A DNA stretch of 64,000 bases from Collinsella aerofaciens (GCF_902364355.1 NZ_CABJDK010000002.1:186001-250000), one strand, 5' to 3'; numbered from the stretch's first letter, positions 54,669 to 62,617 are shown. Program-made: numbers and translations. Notes: generated by a model from the letters alone, not told the origin.

Positions 54669-56618
54669 ATGGAGTCTTCCGCCTACCCGATGCTCTTTAG
54701 CCCGATCAAGGTCGGTACGACCGAGGTCAAGAACCGCGTCTTTATGCCGCCGGTGTCCACGAACCTGGCCGATCATGGCTATGTGACCGACGACTTGGTT
54801 GATCATTACCGTGCCCGTGCCAAGGGCGGCGTGGGCCTCATCATTACCGAGGTCGTGACGGTCGAGCCCACCTATACCTATCTGCCGGGTGACATGTGCT
54901 GCTACGACGACACGTTTATCCCCGGCTGGGAAAAGCTCGCCGCAGCCGTCCACGAGTATGGCTGCAAGATCATGCCGCAGCTCTTCCACCCCGCCTACAT
55001 GGCCTTTAACATTCCGGGCACGCCGCGCCTGATCGCTCCGTCCTTTGTGGGCCCGTCCTATGCCCGCGAGGCGCCGCGCCCCATCACGGTCGATGAGATC
55101 CACGAGCTCACGCATCAGTTTGGTGACGCTGCTGTTCGCATGCAGAAGGCCGGTGTCGACGGCGTCGAGGTCCATGCGGCACACGCCCACGGCATGCTCG
55201 GCGGCTTTTTGACCCCGCTCTATAACAAGCGCACCGACGAGTACGGTGGCTCGCTCGACGCCCGCATGCGCTTCCTGCTCGAGGTCATCGCCGAGATTCG
55301 CGAGCGCTGCGGCAAGGACTTTATCATCGACGTCCGTATCTCGGGCGACGAGTACACCGATGGCGGCCTGACCCTCAACGACATGATCTATGTCTCGCGT
55401 CGCTTGGAGAAGGCCGGCGTCGACATGATCCACGTGTCGGGCGGCACTACCATCAAGCGCGGCTCCGCCATTCCCGCCGCCGGCACGCAGCAGGCCTCGC
55501 ACGCCGCCTGCTCGCGCGAGATCAAAAAGCACGTCAACATTCCCGTTGCCACGGTCGGCCGCATTAACGAGGCATGGATTGCCGAGGAACTGATCGAGGA
55601 CGGCGCCGCCGACATCTGCATGATGGGCCGTGCCAATCTGTGCGATGCCGAGTTCTGCAACAAGGCGGCTGCCGGCAACGCCGACGAGATCCGTCCCTGC
55701 ATCGGCTGCCTGCGCTGCCTGAACGGCATCATGTTTGGCAAGCGCATCTCCTGCACCGTCAACCCGGACGTGGAGCGCGACGAGGCCGGCTATGAGCCTG
55801 CCGCCGAGGCCAAGAACGTGCTCGTTGTGGGCGCCGGTCCTGCGGGCATGGAGGCAGCCTACATTGCCGCCAAGCGCGGCCACAACGTGGTGCTCGTGGA
55901 TAAGCAGGACGAGCCGGGCGGCGAGATGCGCATCGCGGCCGTTCCGCCGGCAAAGCAGGAGCTCACGCGCGTGATCAAGTATCAGTACCGTCGCCTGGCC
56001 GAGGCCGGCGTCACATGCGTCTTTGGTACCGAGCTGACCGCCGAGGACATCCAGCGCGACTACGCGGGTTACGAGGTTGTCCTGGCCTATGGCGCCGAAC
56101 CCATCGCCCCGGCCTTTATGCAGGGCTTTAAGCAGGTCATGACGGCTGATGACCTGCTGGGCGGCAAGGCTTTCCCGGGCAAGAAGATTGTCATTGTGGG
56201 CGGCGGCACCGTTGGCTGCGAGACGGCCGATTACCTGGCCCCGTTGGTCAACGATCTGTCGCCGGCAAACCGCGACGTCACCGTTATCGAGATGACCAAG
56301 ACGCTCGCCGCCAACGAGGGCGGCGCCGGTCGCGCGGTCCTCATCACGCGTATGCTTTCCAAGGGCGTTCACGTGCTGACCGAGGCCAAGGTGACCGAGA
56401 TTACCGAGGACACCATCAGTTACGAAAAGGACGGCGAGGTCCACACCATCGCCGACGCCGACACGCTGGTGCTTGCCATGGGTTACCGCCCCAACACCAA
56501 GCTGGCCGATGACCTTGCCGTTGCCGGCGTTGCCACCCACGTGCTGGGCGATGCCCAGAAGTGCGGCAACATCCGCGACGCCATCGGCGACGGCTACAAG
56601 GTCGCCTGCGAGCTGTAG
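54669..56618 (+). CDS. Old-yellow-enzyme/2,4-dienoyl-CoA-reductase-type flavin oxidoreductase
   Basis: A 649-residue fusion of an FMN-binding TIM barrel (about residues 1-340), a 4Fe-4S site (CIGCLRCLNG near residue 344 and a later Cys) and a C-terminal pyridine nucleotide-disulfide reductase domain with FAD motif VLVVGAGPAGMEAAYIA (about 383-399) and NAD motif IVIVGGGTVGCE (about 506-517). The active-site blocks AHAHGMLGGFL and RTDEYGGSL are typical. Such enzymes reduce enones, bile acid or plant-derived substrates in anaerobes. Its place in the pectin region suggests a plant-derived substrate, but none can be named. Confidence 0.9.
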   Translation: MESSAYPMLFSPIKVGTTEVKNRVFMPPVSTNLADHGYVTDDLVDHYRARAKGGVGLIITEVVTVEPTYTYLPGDMCCYDDTFIPGWEKLAAAVHEYGCKIMPQLFHPAYMAFNIPGTPRLIAPSFVGPSYAREAPRPITVDEIHELTHQFGDAAVRMQKAGVDGVEVHAAHAHGMLGGFLTPLYNKRTDEYGGSLDARMRFLLEVIAEIRERCGKDFIIDVRISGDEYTDGGLTLNDMIYVSRRLEKAGVDMIHVSGGTTIKRGSAIPAAGTQQASHAACSREIKKHVNIPVATVGRINEAWIAEELIEDGAADICMMGRANLCDAEFCNKAAAGNADEIRPCIGCLRCLNGIMFGKRISCTVNPDVERDEAGYEPAAEAKNVLVVGAGPAGMEAAYIAAKRGHNVVLVDKQDEPGGEMRIAAVPPAKQELTRVIKYQYRRLAEAGVTCVFGTELTAEDIQRDYAGYEVVLAYGAEPIAPAFMQGFKQVMTADDLLGGKAFPGKKIVIVGGGTVGCETADYLAPLVNDLSPANRDVTVIEMTKTLAANEGGAGRAVLITRMLSKGVHVLTEAKVTEITEDTISYEKDGEVHTIADADTLVLAMGYRPNTKLADDLAVAGVATHVLGDAQKCGNIRDAIGDGYKVACEL

Positions 56619-56675
56619 GCTCTTGGCAAATAGGGGAGCGGCCGCCTTGCGGTGACTTAAGCGATAGCCAATCTA

Positions 56676-56714
56676 AAAAGGCGCCGCGACACATGGATCG
56701 TCGCGGCGCCTTTT
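56676..56714. terminator. Bidirectional terminator between the convergent flavin reductase and dhuI genes
   Basis: AAAAGGCGCCGCGAC and GTCGCGGCGCCTTTT form a perfect 15-bp stem flanked by A and T runs, so it works on both strands. Confidence 0.9.
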
Positions 56715-56756
56715 GTCTGGCGGTTTGTTGGGGGTCGGTGCGCCCCGTGGGCCTTA

Positions 56757-57398
56757 TTACAGGCCCAAGATCTCCTTGACCTTGGCGATGATGGCCTCGT
56801 CGGTGGCGTTGGCAAAGAAGTACTCCTGGAAGTGCTCACCAGCGAGGGCGCCCTTCACCAGATCCTGATCGATCTCGCCCAGGACGTCGACGAGCGGACG
56901 CATGGTCGCAGCGCGCACGCCGTCGAGGATCTTCTTGTTGCGCTGCTCGGGCTCAACGCGCTCGGCGGGGTAGCCGTTGCCCGAGCCAAAGCCAAAGAGC
57001 TTCTCGAAGGTGTACTCGAGGTTGAGCTCCTGGCCCCAGCCGTTCTTGAGGGCGAAGGGCATGGCGACGGCATTGCCATCGTTGACCTGGGCAAAGGTGT
57101 AGGCATCCAGCGGGTCGGCAACATGGCCGCACAGCACGCCGGGGAAGGAGTTGCAGGCGAGCATGGCGCCCTCGCCGGTGCCGCAACCGGTCACGACGTA
57201 GTCGGCAGCGCCGGAGTTGAGCAGCACGGCGGCAAGAATGCCGTTCTGCACGTAGGTGAGGGGCTTGGAGTCGGCGTCGGCATACATGCCATAGTTAAAG
57301 ACGGTGTGCCCCATGGGCTCGACAACCTTCTTAAGGGCAGCCTCGATCATAGGGTTCTTGGAGTTCTGAGAATTCTCGTTGATTAGAGCGATCTTCAT
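56757..57398 (-). CDS. dhuI: RpiB/LacAB-family isomerase, probable 4-deoxy-5-keto-uronate isomerase DhuI
   Basis: A 213-residue protein of the RpiB/LacA/LacB fold: MKIALINENSQ start, VVTGCGTGEGAMLACNSFPG (about residues 64-83, phosphate-loop equivalent) and a longer C-terminal part (EPEQRNKKIL, EYFFANA). The sequence style and its SDR partner upstream match the streptococcal DhuI-DhuD pair, in which DhuI isomerises 4-deoxy-L-threo-5-hexosulose uronate. This would replace KduI. AAAGG precedes the ATG at 57398. It follows dhuD on the minus strand after a 266-base gap. Confidence 0.82.
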   Translation of the reverse strand: MKIALINENSQNSKNPMIEAALKKVVEPMGHTVFNYGMYADADSKPLTYVQNGILAAVLLNSGAADYVVTGCGTGEGAMLACNSFPGVLCGHVADPLDAYTFAQVNDGNAVAMPFALKNGWGQELNLEYTFEKLFGFGSGNGYPAERVEPEQRNKKILDGVRAATMRPLVDVLGEIDQDLVKGALAGEHFQEYFFANATDEAIIAKVKEILGL

Positions 57399-57664
57399 TT
57401 GAGTTAACCTTTCAACTAAATCTTCCAGTTTTTTGTTTCTGTGCGCGGGCGGCGGCAAAGCCAACCCGCGATGAGCTATGCGGGCGGTCGGCAGTTAAGT
57501 CTGTCGCGAGTTCCGCACAAACCGAAGCGCCTGTGTTGGCTGGTGCGTGACGGTGGCGAGGGCGCGCGGAGTGCGGCAGATTGGCGTGAAAGAGGAGCGA
57601 AGCGTACTTCGGTACGCGAGCGACGGTTTGAGCGCCAAGGTGCCGTGCTCCGCGCGGCCGCAGC
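57399..57664 (-). other. Intercistronic region between dhuD and dhuI, no gene seen
   Basis: 266 GC-rich bases with no plausible ORF. A small stem GCGTAC-TTCG-GTACGC at about 57602-57617 is the only clear structure. It could stabilise or separate the two cistrons. Confidence 0.4.
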
Positions 57665-58474
57665 CTATTGCGGCTGTTTGCCGATGTAGGCGAGTATGCC
57701 GCCGTCCACGTACAGAATGTGCCCGTTGACGAAGTTCGAAGCATCGGAAGCCAGGAACACGGCGGGACCCTTCAGGTCCTCGGGCGTGCCCCAACGGGCT
57801 GCGGGCGTCTTGGCAATGATGAACTGGTCAAACGGATGACGGCTGCCGTCAGGCTGCGTCTCGCGCAGCGGCGCGGTTTGCGGCGTGGCGATGTAGCCGG
57901 GCCCGATGCCATTGCACTGGATATTGGCCTCGCCAAACTCGGAGCAGATGTTCTTGGTGAGCATCTTGAGTCCGCCCTTGGCGGCGGCATAGCCGACGAT
58001 GGTCTCGCGGCCGAGCTCGCTCATCATGGAGCAGATGTTGATGATCTTGCCGTGACCCTTGGCGATCATGCCCGGCAGGCAGGCCTTGGACACGATAAAC
58101 GGGGCATTGAGGTCGATGTCGACGACGCGACGAAAGTCCTCGGCGCTCATGTCGAGCATCGGGGTGCGCTGGATGACGCCGGCGTTGTTGACCAGGATGT
58201 CGGGCGTGGTGCCAAAATCGGCTTCGATCTTGGCAACGAGCTCGGCGACGACAGCCTCGTCGGTGACGTCGGCAACATAGCCGTGAGCATAAAAGCCCAG
58301 CTCGCGGTAGTGCTTCTCGGCTTCGGCAACTTTGTCGGCGTGACGGGCGTTAAAGGCAATCTTGGCGCCTGCCTCTCCGAGCGCCTCGGCAATGGCCATG
58401 CCGATGCCATAGGTGGCGCCGGTCACGAGCGCGACCTTGCCGTCCAGGCGGAAGCTGTCCATAAGGTTAGACAT
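57665..58474 (-). CDS. dhuD: SDR-family dehydrogenase, probable DhuD/KduD
   Basis: A 269-residue classical short-chain dehydrogenase. The cofactor motif is TGATYGIG (about residues 17-24), NNAG is at about 95-98, catalytic Ser is in CSMMS, and the catalytic Tyr/Lys pair is in YAAAK (about 160-164). Family position (gluconate 5-dehydrogenase/KduD type) and context suggest reduction of 2,5-diketo-3-deoxygluconate to KDG. GGAAGG precedes the ATG at 58474. GTGAACGTTCAC-type operators lie upstream, so it belongs to the uronate regulon. Confidence 0.87.
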   Translation of the reverse strand: MSNLMDSFRLDGKVALVTGATYGIGMAIAEALGEAGAKIAFNARHADKVAEAEKHYRELGFYAHGYVADVTDEAVVAELVAKIEADFGTTPDILVNNAGVIQRTPMLDMSAEDFRRVVDIDLNAPFIVSKACLPGMIAKGHGKIINICSMMSELGRETIVGYAAAKGGLKMLTKNICSEFGEANIQCNGIGPGYIATPQTAPLRETQPDGSRHPFDQFIIAKTPAARWGTPEDLKGPAVFLASDASNFVNGHILYVDGGILAYIGKQPQ

Positions 58475-58490
58475 TACAATCCTTCCAAAA

Positions 58491-58611
58491 GAAACGTTCA
58501 TCTATATAAGTCTTGCTTCTATTACAAGTTCAGTATAGGAGAAGCGGAGGAATTAAAAGTCAGGTTTTCCTAGAATCAGGTGAACGTTCACTTTTAAAAG
58601 GTGAACGGTTG
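58491..58611 (-). promoter_or_regulatory. dhuD promoter region with GTGAACGTTCAC-type operators
   Basis: A perfect GTGAACGTTCAC is at 58580-58591, a degenerate GAAACGTTCATC at 58491-58502 close to a TATATA (-10 candidate on the minus strand), and GGTGAACGGTT at about 58600. The spacing (about 90 bp between the first two) is wider than at uxaC. Confidence 0.6.
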
Positions 58612-58739
58612 CAGCCGCTCGTCGCGATATCTGCTACATGGAGTAGCGCCCGTGCGCATCGCATTTCTCCTCTCATAGATGCGCGGCGCAAGAGGTCCCG
58701 AGTTCAACACGAGCTCGGGGCCTTTTTGTTTGGATTACG

Positions 58740-58886
58740 GACGCATTGCCGGACGAAAACACTATGCGTTTGGTAAATAGTCGTATGAACGTGAAATTTG
58801 TATCTAGTTTCCGTACGCAAATAAGACGAAAACAGTTTGCGTCTGGTTCTAAGCCGTACGCAAATGTTTTTCGTCTTATAATACGG
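58740..58886 (+). promoter_or_regulatory. Three related boxes and -10 upstream of the AlbA-type regulator
   Basis: Copies around 58740-58774 and 58811-58847 share GACGAAAACA and TGCGT-TGGT in direct orientation. A third, inverted copy at 58854-58886 contains TTTTTCGTC and overlaps TATAAT (58877-58882). These are candidate operators, most simply for the adjacent regulator itself. An unrelated stem-loop terminator-like repeat (GAGCTCGGGGCC) lies near 58710. Confidence 0.55.
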
Positions 58887-58921
58887 TTCAGATGAGCATG
58901 AAAAGGAGAAGGACCGTACGT

Positions 58922-60175
58922 ATGGTTGTCAGAGAGAGTCCTACCGTCGAATACAAGGAAAGCGTAACGCCGACGTTTCTTAAAACGGTGAGCGCCTATG
59001 CAAACTACGGGACGGGCAAGATAGAGTTTGGCGTTGACGACGGTGGTGTTGCAGTCGGTCTTTCTGACCCGGTTGCGGAGTGTCTGCGCATCGAGAACAT
59101 GATTAATGACAGTCTGGATCCTGCGCCTCGTTACACGCTCGAGCTCGACGAGAACCGCGGAACTGTAACGCTTACGGTTTACGAGGGGCAGGACAAGCCC
59201 TATCGAAGCAAGGGGAAGGCCTACAGGCGAAATGATTCGGCGACGGTAGAGGTCGACCGTTTTGAGTACGGCAGGCTGACGCTCGAAGGCAGCAATCTGA
59301 CGTTCGATGCGCTCACCTCGGCTCGCCAGGACCTGAGTTTTCACACGCTCGAACACAAGTGCATCGAGCATCTAGGCATTTCTGAGCTCACGTCGGATAT
59401 TATGCGAACGCTTCGCCTGCTCGGCAAGGATGGCTATACCAATGCCGCGGCGATATTGGCGGATAACAACGAATTTCCGGGCATCGACTGCGTTCGTTTT
59501 GGCGACACCGAGGACGTGCTTTTAGATCGTGAGACGACGACGGGCCTGTCTGCAATTGAGCAGGTTGATAGAGCAGTTGCCATGTTCGCGCGCTACTATC
59601 GTTATGAGCGCATCGAAGGTGTCGAGCGTGTTCAGACCGACCGGATTCCCCTCGAGGCATTCCGCGAGGCAGTTGCAAACGCTCTAGTGCATCGGACGTG
59701 GGACGTGCAAGCGAATGTTCAGGTTGCTCTGTATGATGATCGCGTCGTTGTGACTTCACCCGGGTCGTTGCCCGCTGGCTTGACGACGGAGCAATACCTG
59801 TATGGACAGATATCCGTGCTCAGAAATCCCATCGTTGCCGAGGTCTTCTTAAAGTTGGACTATATCGAGAAGTTTGGAACGGGAATTGCGCGCATTAGGC
59901 GTGCCTATCGCGATTCGATTAATCAGCCGGTCTTTGATATTCGTGGCGGCGTGGTAGCTGTCGCGTTGCCCGTTACCGATGCCTTTGAAGGGTCTGGAGA
60001 AGAGGCTCAGGTTCTTAAGGCCTTGTCGGGCGGACGAATTATGTCGCGAAGTGAGATTGAGAAACAGACGGGGCTGAGCCGTGCGCGAACACTGTCCGCG
60101 CTCGAATCTCTGCTCAGCCGAAACGCGATCATGAAACAGGGGACAGGCCGCGCCACGAAATACGAGCGAGCGTAG
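58922..60175 (+). CDS. AlbA/Schlafen-domain ATP-binding transcriptional regulator-like protein
   Basis: A 417-residue protein of the COG2865 type. The N-terminal AlbA_2 (Schlafen-like) domain has ESPTVEYKESVTPTFLKTVSAYAN (in parts) and GKIEFGVDDGG. The middle carries a RecG-like C-terminal ATPase-related block (EAFREAVANALVHR, about residues 245-258), and a winged-helix at the end (EIEKQTGLSRARTLSALESL, about 379-398). Such proteins are putative regulators or nucleic acid-binding proteins. The ATG at 58922 follows AAGGAGAAGG; the ATG at 58892 lies only about 10 bases after the -10. Its relation to the uronate genes is unknown. Confidence 0.8.
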   Translation: MVVRESPTVEYKESVTPTFLKTVSAYANYGTGKIEFGVDDGGVAVGLSDPVAECLRIENMINDSLDPAPRYTLELDENRGTVTLTVYEGQDKPYRSKGKAYRRNDSATVEVDRFEYGRLTLEGSNLTFDALTSARQDLSFHTLEHKCIEHLGISELTSDIMRTLRLLGKDGYTNAAAILADNNEFPGIDCVRFGDTEDVLLDRETTTGLSAIEQVDRAVAMFARYYRYERIEGVERVQTDRIPLEAFREAVANALVHRTWDVQANVQVALYDDRVVVTSPGSLPAGLTTEQYLYGQISVLRNPIVAEVFLKLDYIEKFGTGIARIRRAYRDSINQPVFDIRGGVVAVALPVTDAFEGSGEEAQVLKALSGGRIMSRSEIEKQTGLSRARTLSALESLLSRNAIMKQGTGRATKYERA

Positions 60176-60201
60176 TCCGAAAGACCTGTGTTACCAGGCA
60201 G

Positions 60202-60233
60202 GCCCCAAGCCGCGAATGGCTTGGGGCCTTTTG
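60202..60233 (+). terminator. Intrinsic terminator of the AlbA-type gene
   Basis: GGCCCCAAGCC pairs perfectly with GGCTTGGGGCC around GCGAAT and is followed by TTTT. Confidence 0.9.
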
Positions 60234-60398
60234 CATGCCGGCTGGCAATGGATCAATTTATGTCAAGTTATAGCAACATATAGCTCCGCTTGCGGGGTTT
60301 GCGACGGGCTATTCCTCATCGTCCGTATAGCGCGTGCGTCGTTATTTGCGACATCGATATGCCGGGCACTCGAGCCTCGTTTGCTCCGCGGCTGTTCG

Positions 60399-61082
60399 CT
60401 ATTTGGCGCCAAACGCCATGCGGACGAATCGCTGGGCAAACAGCTTGTTGGCGAAGTTGATGATGTGGCCCAAGAACAGTGCCGAGATGGCGGTGGTTAC
60501 GCCAAAGCCGCCTAAGTTGTGCATGCATACCAGCGACAGCGTGAGCGAGGCGGCGACATGCGAGCAATCGAACATGACCTTTACGTCTCCAAAACGGCGC
60601 TTGAGCTTTTCCGCAATGACCTGCACCAAGCCGTCGGGTGCGTTGGGGACAACGCCCATGTTGACGACGAGACTGACGCCAAATGCGGTGATAGCGAGGG
60701 AGAGCAGCATGGTCGCAACCTGCGCGGGGAGCGCCGTGGGATGCAGCGGGTTGAACGCCATGAACAGATCGGTGAAGCCGCCCATTAGCGTTGAAAAGCA
60801 AAGCTCGAGCAAAATGCGCGGTTGAAATTCGCGTCGCAAGATGGCGAGCTGCTCCGCGATGTAAGCGACATAGGTAGTTGTAATCCAAAAGCCGAGCGTC
60901 TTGCCCGTGAGCATGGATAGGGTCGTGGCAAAGCACGTGAGCGCGGCGACGCCCAGGCCAGATGCCGTCTGGAGGCTCATACCGAGTGCCAGCACGGCAA
61001 CGCCCGCCAGATACATCAGCATTCTTATGACGGTATGACGCCAGTCGATCTTCTCGCCATGCATGATGATGAGCGGTCGCAT
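60399..61082 (-). CDS. YczE/YitT-like integral membrane protein
   Basis: A 227-residue protein with about five or six hydrophobic helices (for example MLMYLAGVAVLALGMSLQTA near residue 20 and VATMLLSLAITAFGVSLVV near residue 115). It resembles the YczE/YitT group, whose function is poorly known. The start at 61082 follows AAAGGA, which can be sequestered by a local stem ATCCTT/AAGGAT. It is preceded by a long structured leader (61133-61326) that is repeated upstream of eda, and by a perfect uronate-regulon operator at 61401. I infer a transport or tolerance role for a uronate-pathway metabolite. Confidence 0.78.
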   Translation of the reverse strand: MRPLIIMHGEKIDWRHTVIRMLMYLAGVAVLALGMSLQTASGLGVAALTCFATTLSMLTGKTLGFWITTTYVAYIAEQLAILRREFQPRILLELCFSTLMGGFTDLFMAFNPLHPTALPAQVATMLLSLAITAFGVSLVVNMGVVPNAPDGLVQVIAEKLKRRFGDVKVMFDCSHVAASLTLSLVCMHNLGGFGVTTAISALFLGHIINFANKLFAQRFVRMAFGAK

Positions 61083-61132
61083 GCTGCTGCATCCTTTCGA
61101 TTGAAGGATATTTAAAGAGAAATGTCTGACCT

Positions 61133-61326
61133 GGGCCGGCAAAAAGAGGGTTATCGGAGGCACTGCCTCAACGGCAGAAAAGCCGGCCCCATGGTCAGTC
61201 GTCTAGGAATGTCTCGTTGTGCCGGAATGGGACTGAAGGGCTCAACGAGACGGGAAGAAAGCAAATGGCATGGCATGGGCAATAGGATGCCAAGATGGTA
61301 GGGTGCGTCTTAGCATCCTATTGCCC
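61133..61326 (-). ncRNA. Candidate structured leader RNA, copy A (upstream of the YczE-like gene)
   Basis: On the minus strand three hairpins follow in order. Hairpin 0 (61326-61277) has a 14-bp stem and a 22-nt loop containing ACCCUACC. Hairpin 1 (61251-61211) has a 13-position stem and a 15-nt loop ending AGUCCCAUUCC. A linker AUUCCU..ACGACUG follows. Hairpin 2 (61140-61133 with 61189-61182 region) encloses a small stem CUGCC/GGCAG and the single-stranded UGCCUCCGAUAACC. The same order, loop sizes and loop sequences occur upstream of eda with different stem sequences. It ends 51 bases before the start codon. Confidence 0.75.
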
Positions 61327-61355
61327 AGGCTTGACGAAATCGGTTTCGTTGAGAT

Positions 61356-61384
61356 TTAGTATACGTATGGGAATCCATTTGCAA
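61356..61384 (-). promoter_or_regulatory. Possible promoter of the YczE-like gene leader
   Basis: On the minus strand TTGCAA (61384-61379) and TACTAA (61361-61356) are separated by 17 bp. A start about 61349 would place the whole three-hairpin leader in the transcript. Confidence 0.5.
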
Positions 61385-61400
61385 AGCGAAATAGAAGAAA

Positions 61401-61420
61401 TTAGGTGAACGTTCACCTAA
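61401..61420. promoter_or_regulatory. Perfect 20-bp uronate-regulon operator
   Basis: TTAGGTGAACGTTCACCTAA is a perfect palindrome with the same core as the operators at uxaC, the transporter, GH105 and dhuD. It lies between the divergent YczE-like and GntR genes and just upstream of the -35 of the former. Confidence 0.85.
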
Positions 61421-61545
61421 TTGCAACAACTTATCGGTCAAAAGCCGAATCCCGGCCCTACCCCTCAAACATCGCCGTGGGATGGGGGATGCGATAGTAT
61501 TACGTGGAGTTATTCGACAAACCGTGGGCTTCATTCGAGGGCTTT

Positions 61546-62238
61546 ATGGAACAGCACCAGCATTATCAGAGCCTGCAAGATCAGGCATACAACGCATTGC
61601 GCTCCAAGATCATCTATGCCGAGCTCAAGCCTGGCACGCGCCTTTCGGCGATTGGTCTGGAAAAGGAGACGGGAATCGGGCGCACGCCCATTCGCGAGTC
61701 CTTTGTGCGTCTGCGTGAACAGGAGCTGGTGGAAACGCGTCCCAAAAGCGGCACCTATGTCTCAAAAATCAGCATGGAGCGCGCTGAGAACGCCTGTTTC
61801 TTGCGCGAGAAACTCGAGAGAAGCGTGCTCATTAAATGCTGCTCTGCCGCCACGCCCGAGCAAAAGTATCGGCTCGAGCAGATTCTTGCCGAGTCCGAGT
61901 CGCTCGATCATCGTGAAACGCGTCGCTTTTTCGATCTGGACAACCTGTTCCATGAGACATGTTTTGAGATTGCCGGCCGCCACATGTTGTGGGATTGGAT
62001 GAAGAGCGTCAACACGCATTTTGAGCGATACAACTGGTTGCGTATGGTGTCGCAGGATCTGGATTGGGAGCCGATTCGTCGGCAGCATCGCCGGATTCTC
62101 GAGGCCATTAAAAAGGGCGATACCGACACGGCGAGCTACCTGGCAGAGACGCACCTGCATCTGATGCCCGAGGAGCAGGGCCCGGTTATCGTCTTGCATC
62201 CCGACTATTTCGAGCTGTCCAAAGACTCGGCCATCTAA
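61546..62238 (+). CDS. GntR-family (FadR/FCD type) transcriptional regulator
   Basis: A 230-residue GntR regulator. The winged helix is in LRSKIIYAELKPGTRLS and GIGRTPIRESFVRL (about residues 15-60), and the C-terminal all-helical FCD ligand domain has metal-type residues (LDNLFHETCFEIAGRH). FadR-type GntR proteins such as UxuR and ExuR control hexuronate genes, so a role in this regulon is likely. The ATG at 61546 follows GAGGG and fits a -10 (TAGTAT, 61495-61500); a GTG at 61504 would be at the transcription start. R2 and a terminator follow. Confidence 0.88.
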   Translation: MEQHQHYQSLQDQAYNALRSKIIYAELKPGTRLSAIGLEKETGIGRTPIRESFVRLREQELVETRPKSGTYVSKISMERAENACFLREKLERSVLIKCCSAATPEQKYRLEQILAESESLDHRETRRFFDLDNLFHETCFEIAGRHMLWDWMKSVNTHFERYNWLRMVSQDLDWEPIRRQHRRILEAIKKGDTDTASYLAETHLHLMPEEQGPVIVLHPDYFELSKDSAI

Positions 62239-62253
62239 CTCGTTCCCTACATT

Positions 62254-62320
62254 AGTTGCGGTGAAATAGGGACTGTTTTGCGGCTTTGACGACGTAGGCA
62301 GTCCGTATTTCACCGCAAGT
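62254..62320. repeat. 67-nt hairpin R2
   Basis: The same length as R1 (54487) and matching in arms (AGTTGCGGTG start) and in ACTGTTTTG at the start of the loop. A G-to-A change in the left arm is matched by C-to-T in the right arm, so the stem is preserved. Confidence 0.75.
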
Positions 62321-62347
62321 GCGGGGGTGCAATCGGGGCATGAAAAG

Positions 62348-62418
62348 GCTGCGGCGCCGCTTGGAGGAAAAGACCGGAAGCAAGGGTCCATTCCTCCAGA
62401 CGGCGCCGCAGCTGTTTT
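62348..62418 (+). terminator. Compound terminator of the GntR gene
   Basis: GCTGCGGCGCCG pairs perfectly with CGGCGCCGCAGC, with inner GGAGGA/TCCTCC, and is followed by TGTTTT. Confidence 0.7.
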
Positions 62419-62461
62419 GGTGGACTGGATTATGTTGAGTCGGTTGATTGACCGGGAAAGC

Positions 62462-62562
62462 AAAGCGGCTTGGGGGCGTGTCGCTTCCGTCACGTTCTAT
62501 CAGCATACAAGACGGTTTCGGTTCTTGTTCGTGACGGAAACGGCGCGCTTCCGAGCCGCTTT
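62462..62562. repeat. Long hairpin with 32-base arms between gntR and eda
   Basis: Arms 62462-62493 and 62531-62562 differ from perfect complementarity only by transitions, which leaves G-U pairs on one strand. The loop holds a second stem ACAAGA/TCTTGT. Gene-free region 62239-62617 thus consists almost wholly of hairpins. Confidence 0.65.
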
Positions 62563-62565
62563 AAA

Positions 62566-62599
62566 AGAAAGGGGGCGAGGTCTAGGACACGCCTCCTTT
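62566..62599 (-). terminator. Terminator of eda
   Basis: On the minus strand AAAGGAGGCG pairs with CGCCCCCTTT with one mismatch and is followed by CTTTT, 19 bases after the eda stop. Confidence 0.7.
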
Positions 62600-62617
62600 C
62601 ACGATAGAGAGCTAAAC

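Noticed and set aside
57590..57650. Small gene or attachment site between dhuD and dhuI
   Set aside because: Only a short GC-rich stem-loop is visible; frames there have no RBS or recognisable protein sequence.
60399..61163. Longer start for the YczE-like protein at 61163
   Set aside because: It would translate through hairpin 2 of the leader RNA and has no RBS; the start at 61082 has AAAGGA and a normal membrane-protein N-terminus.
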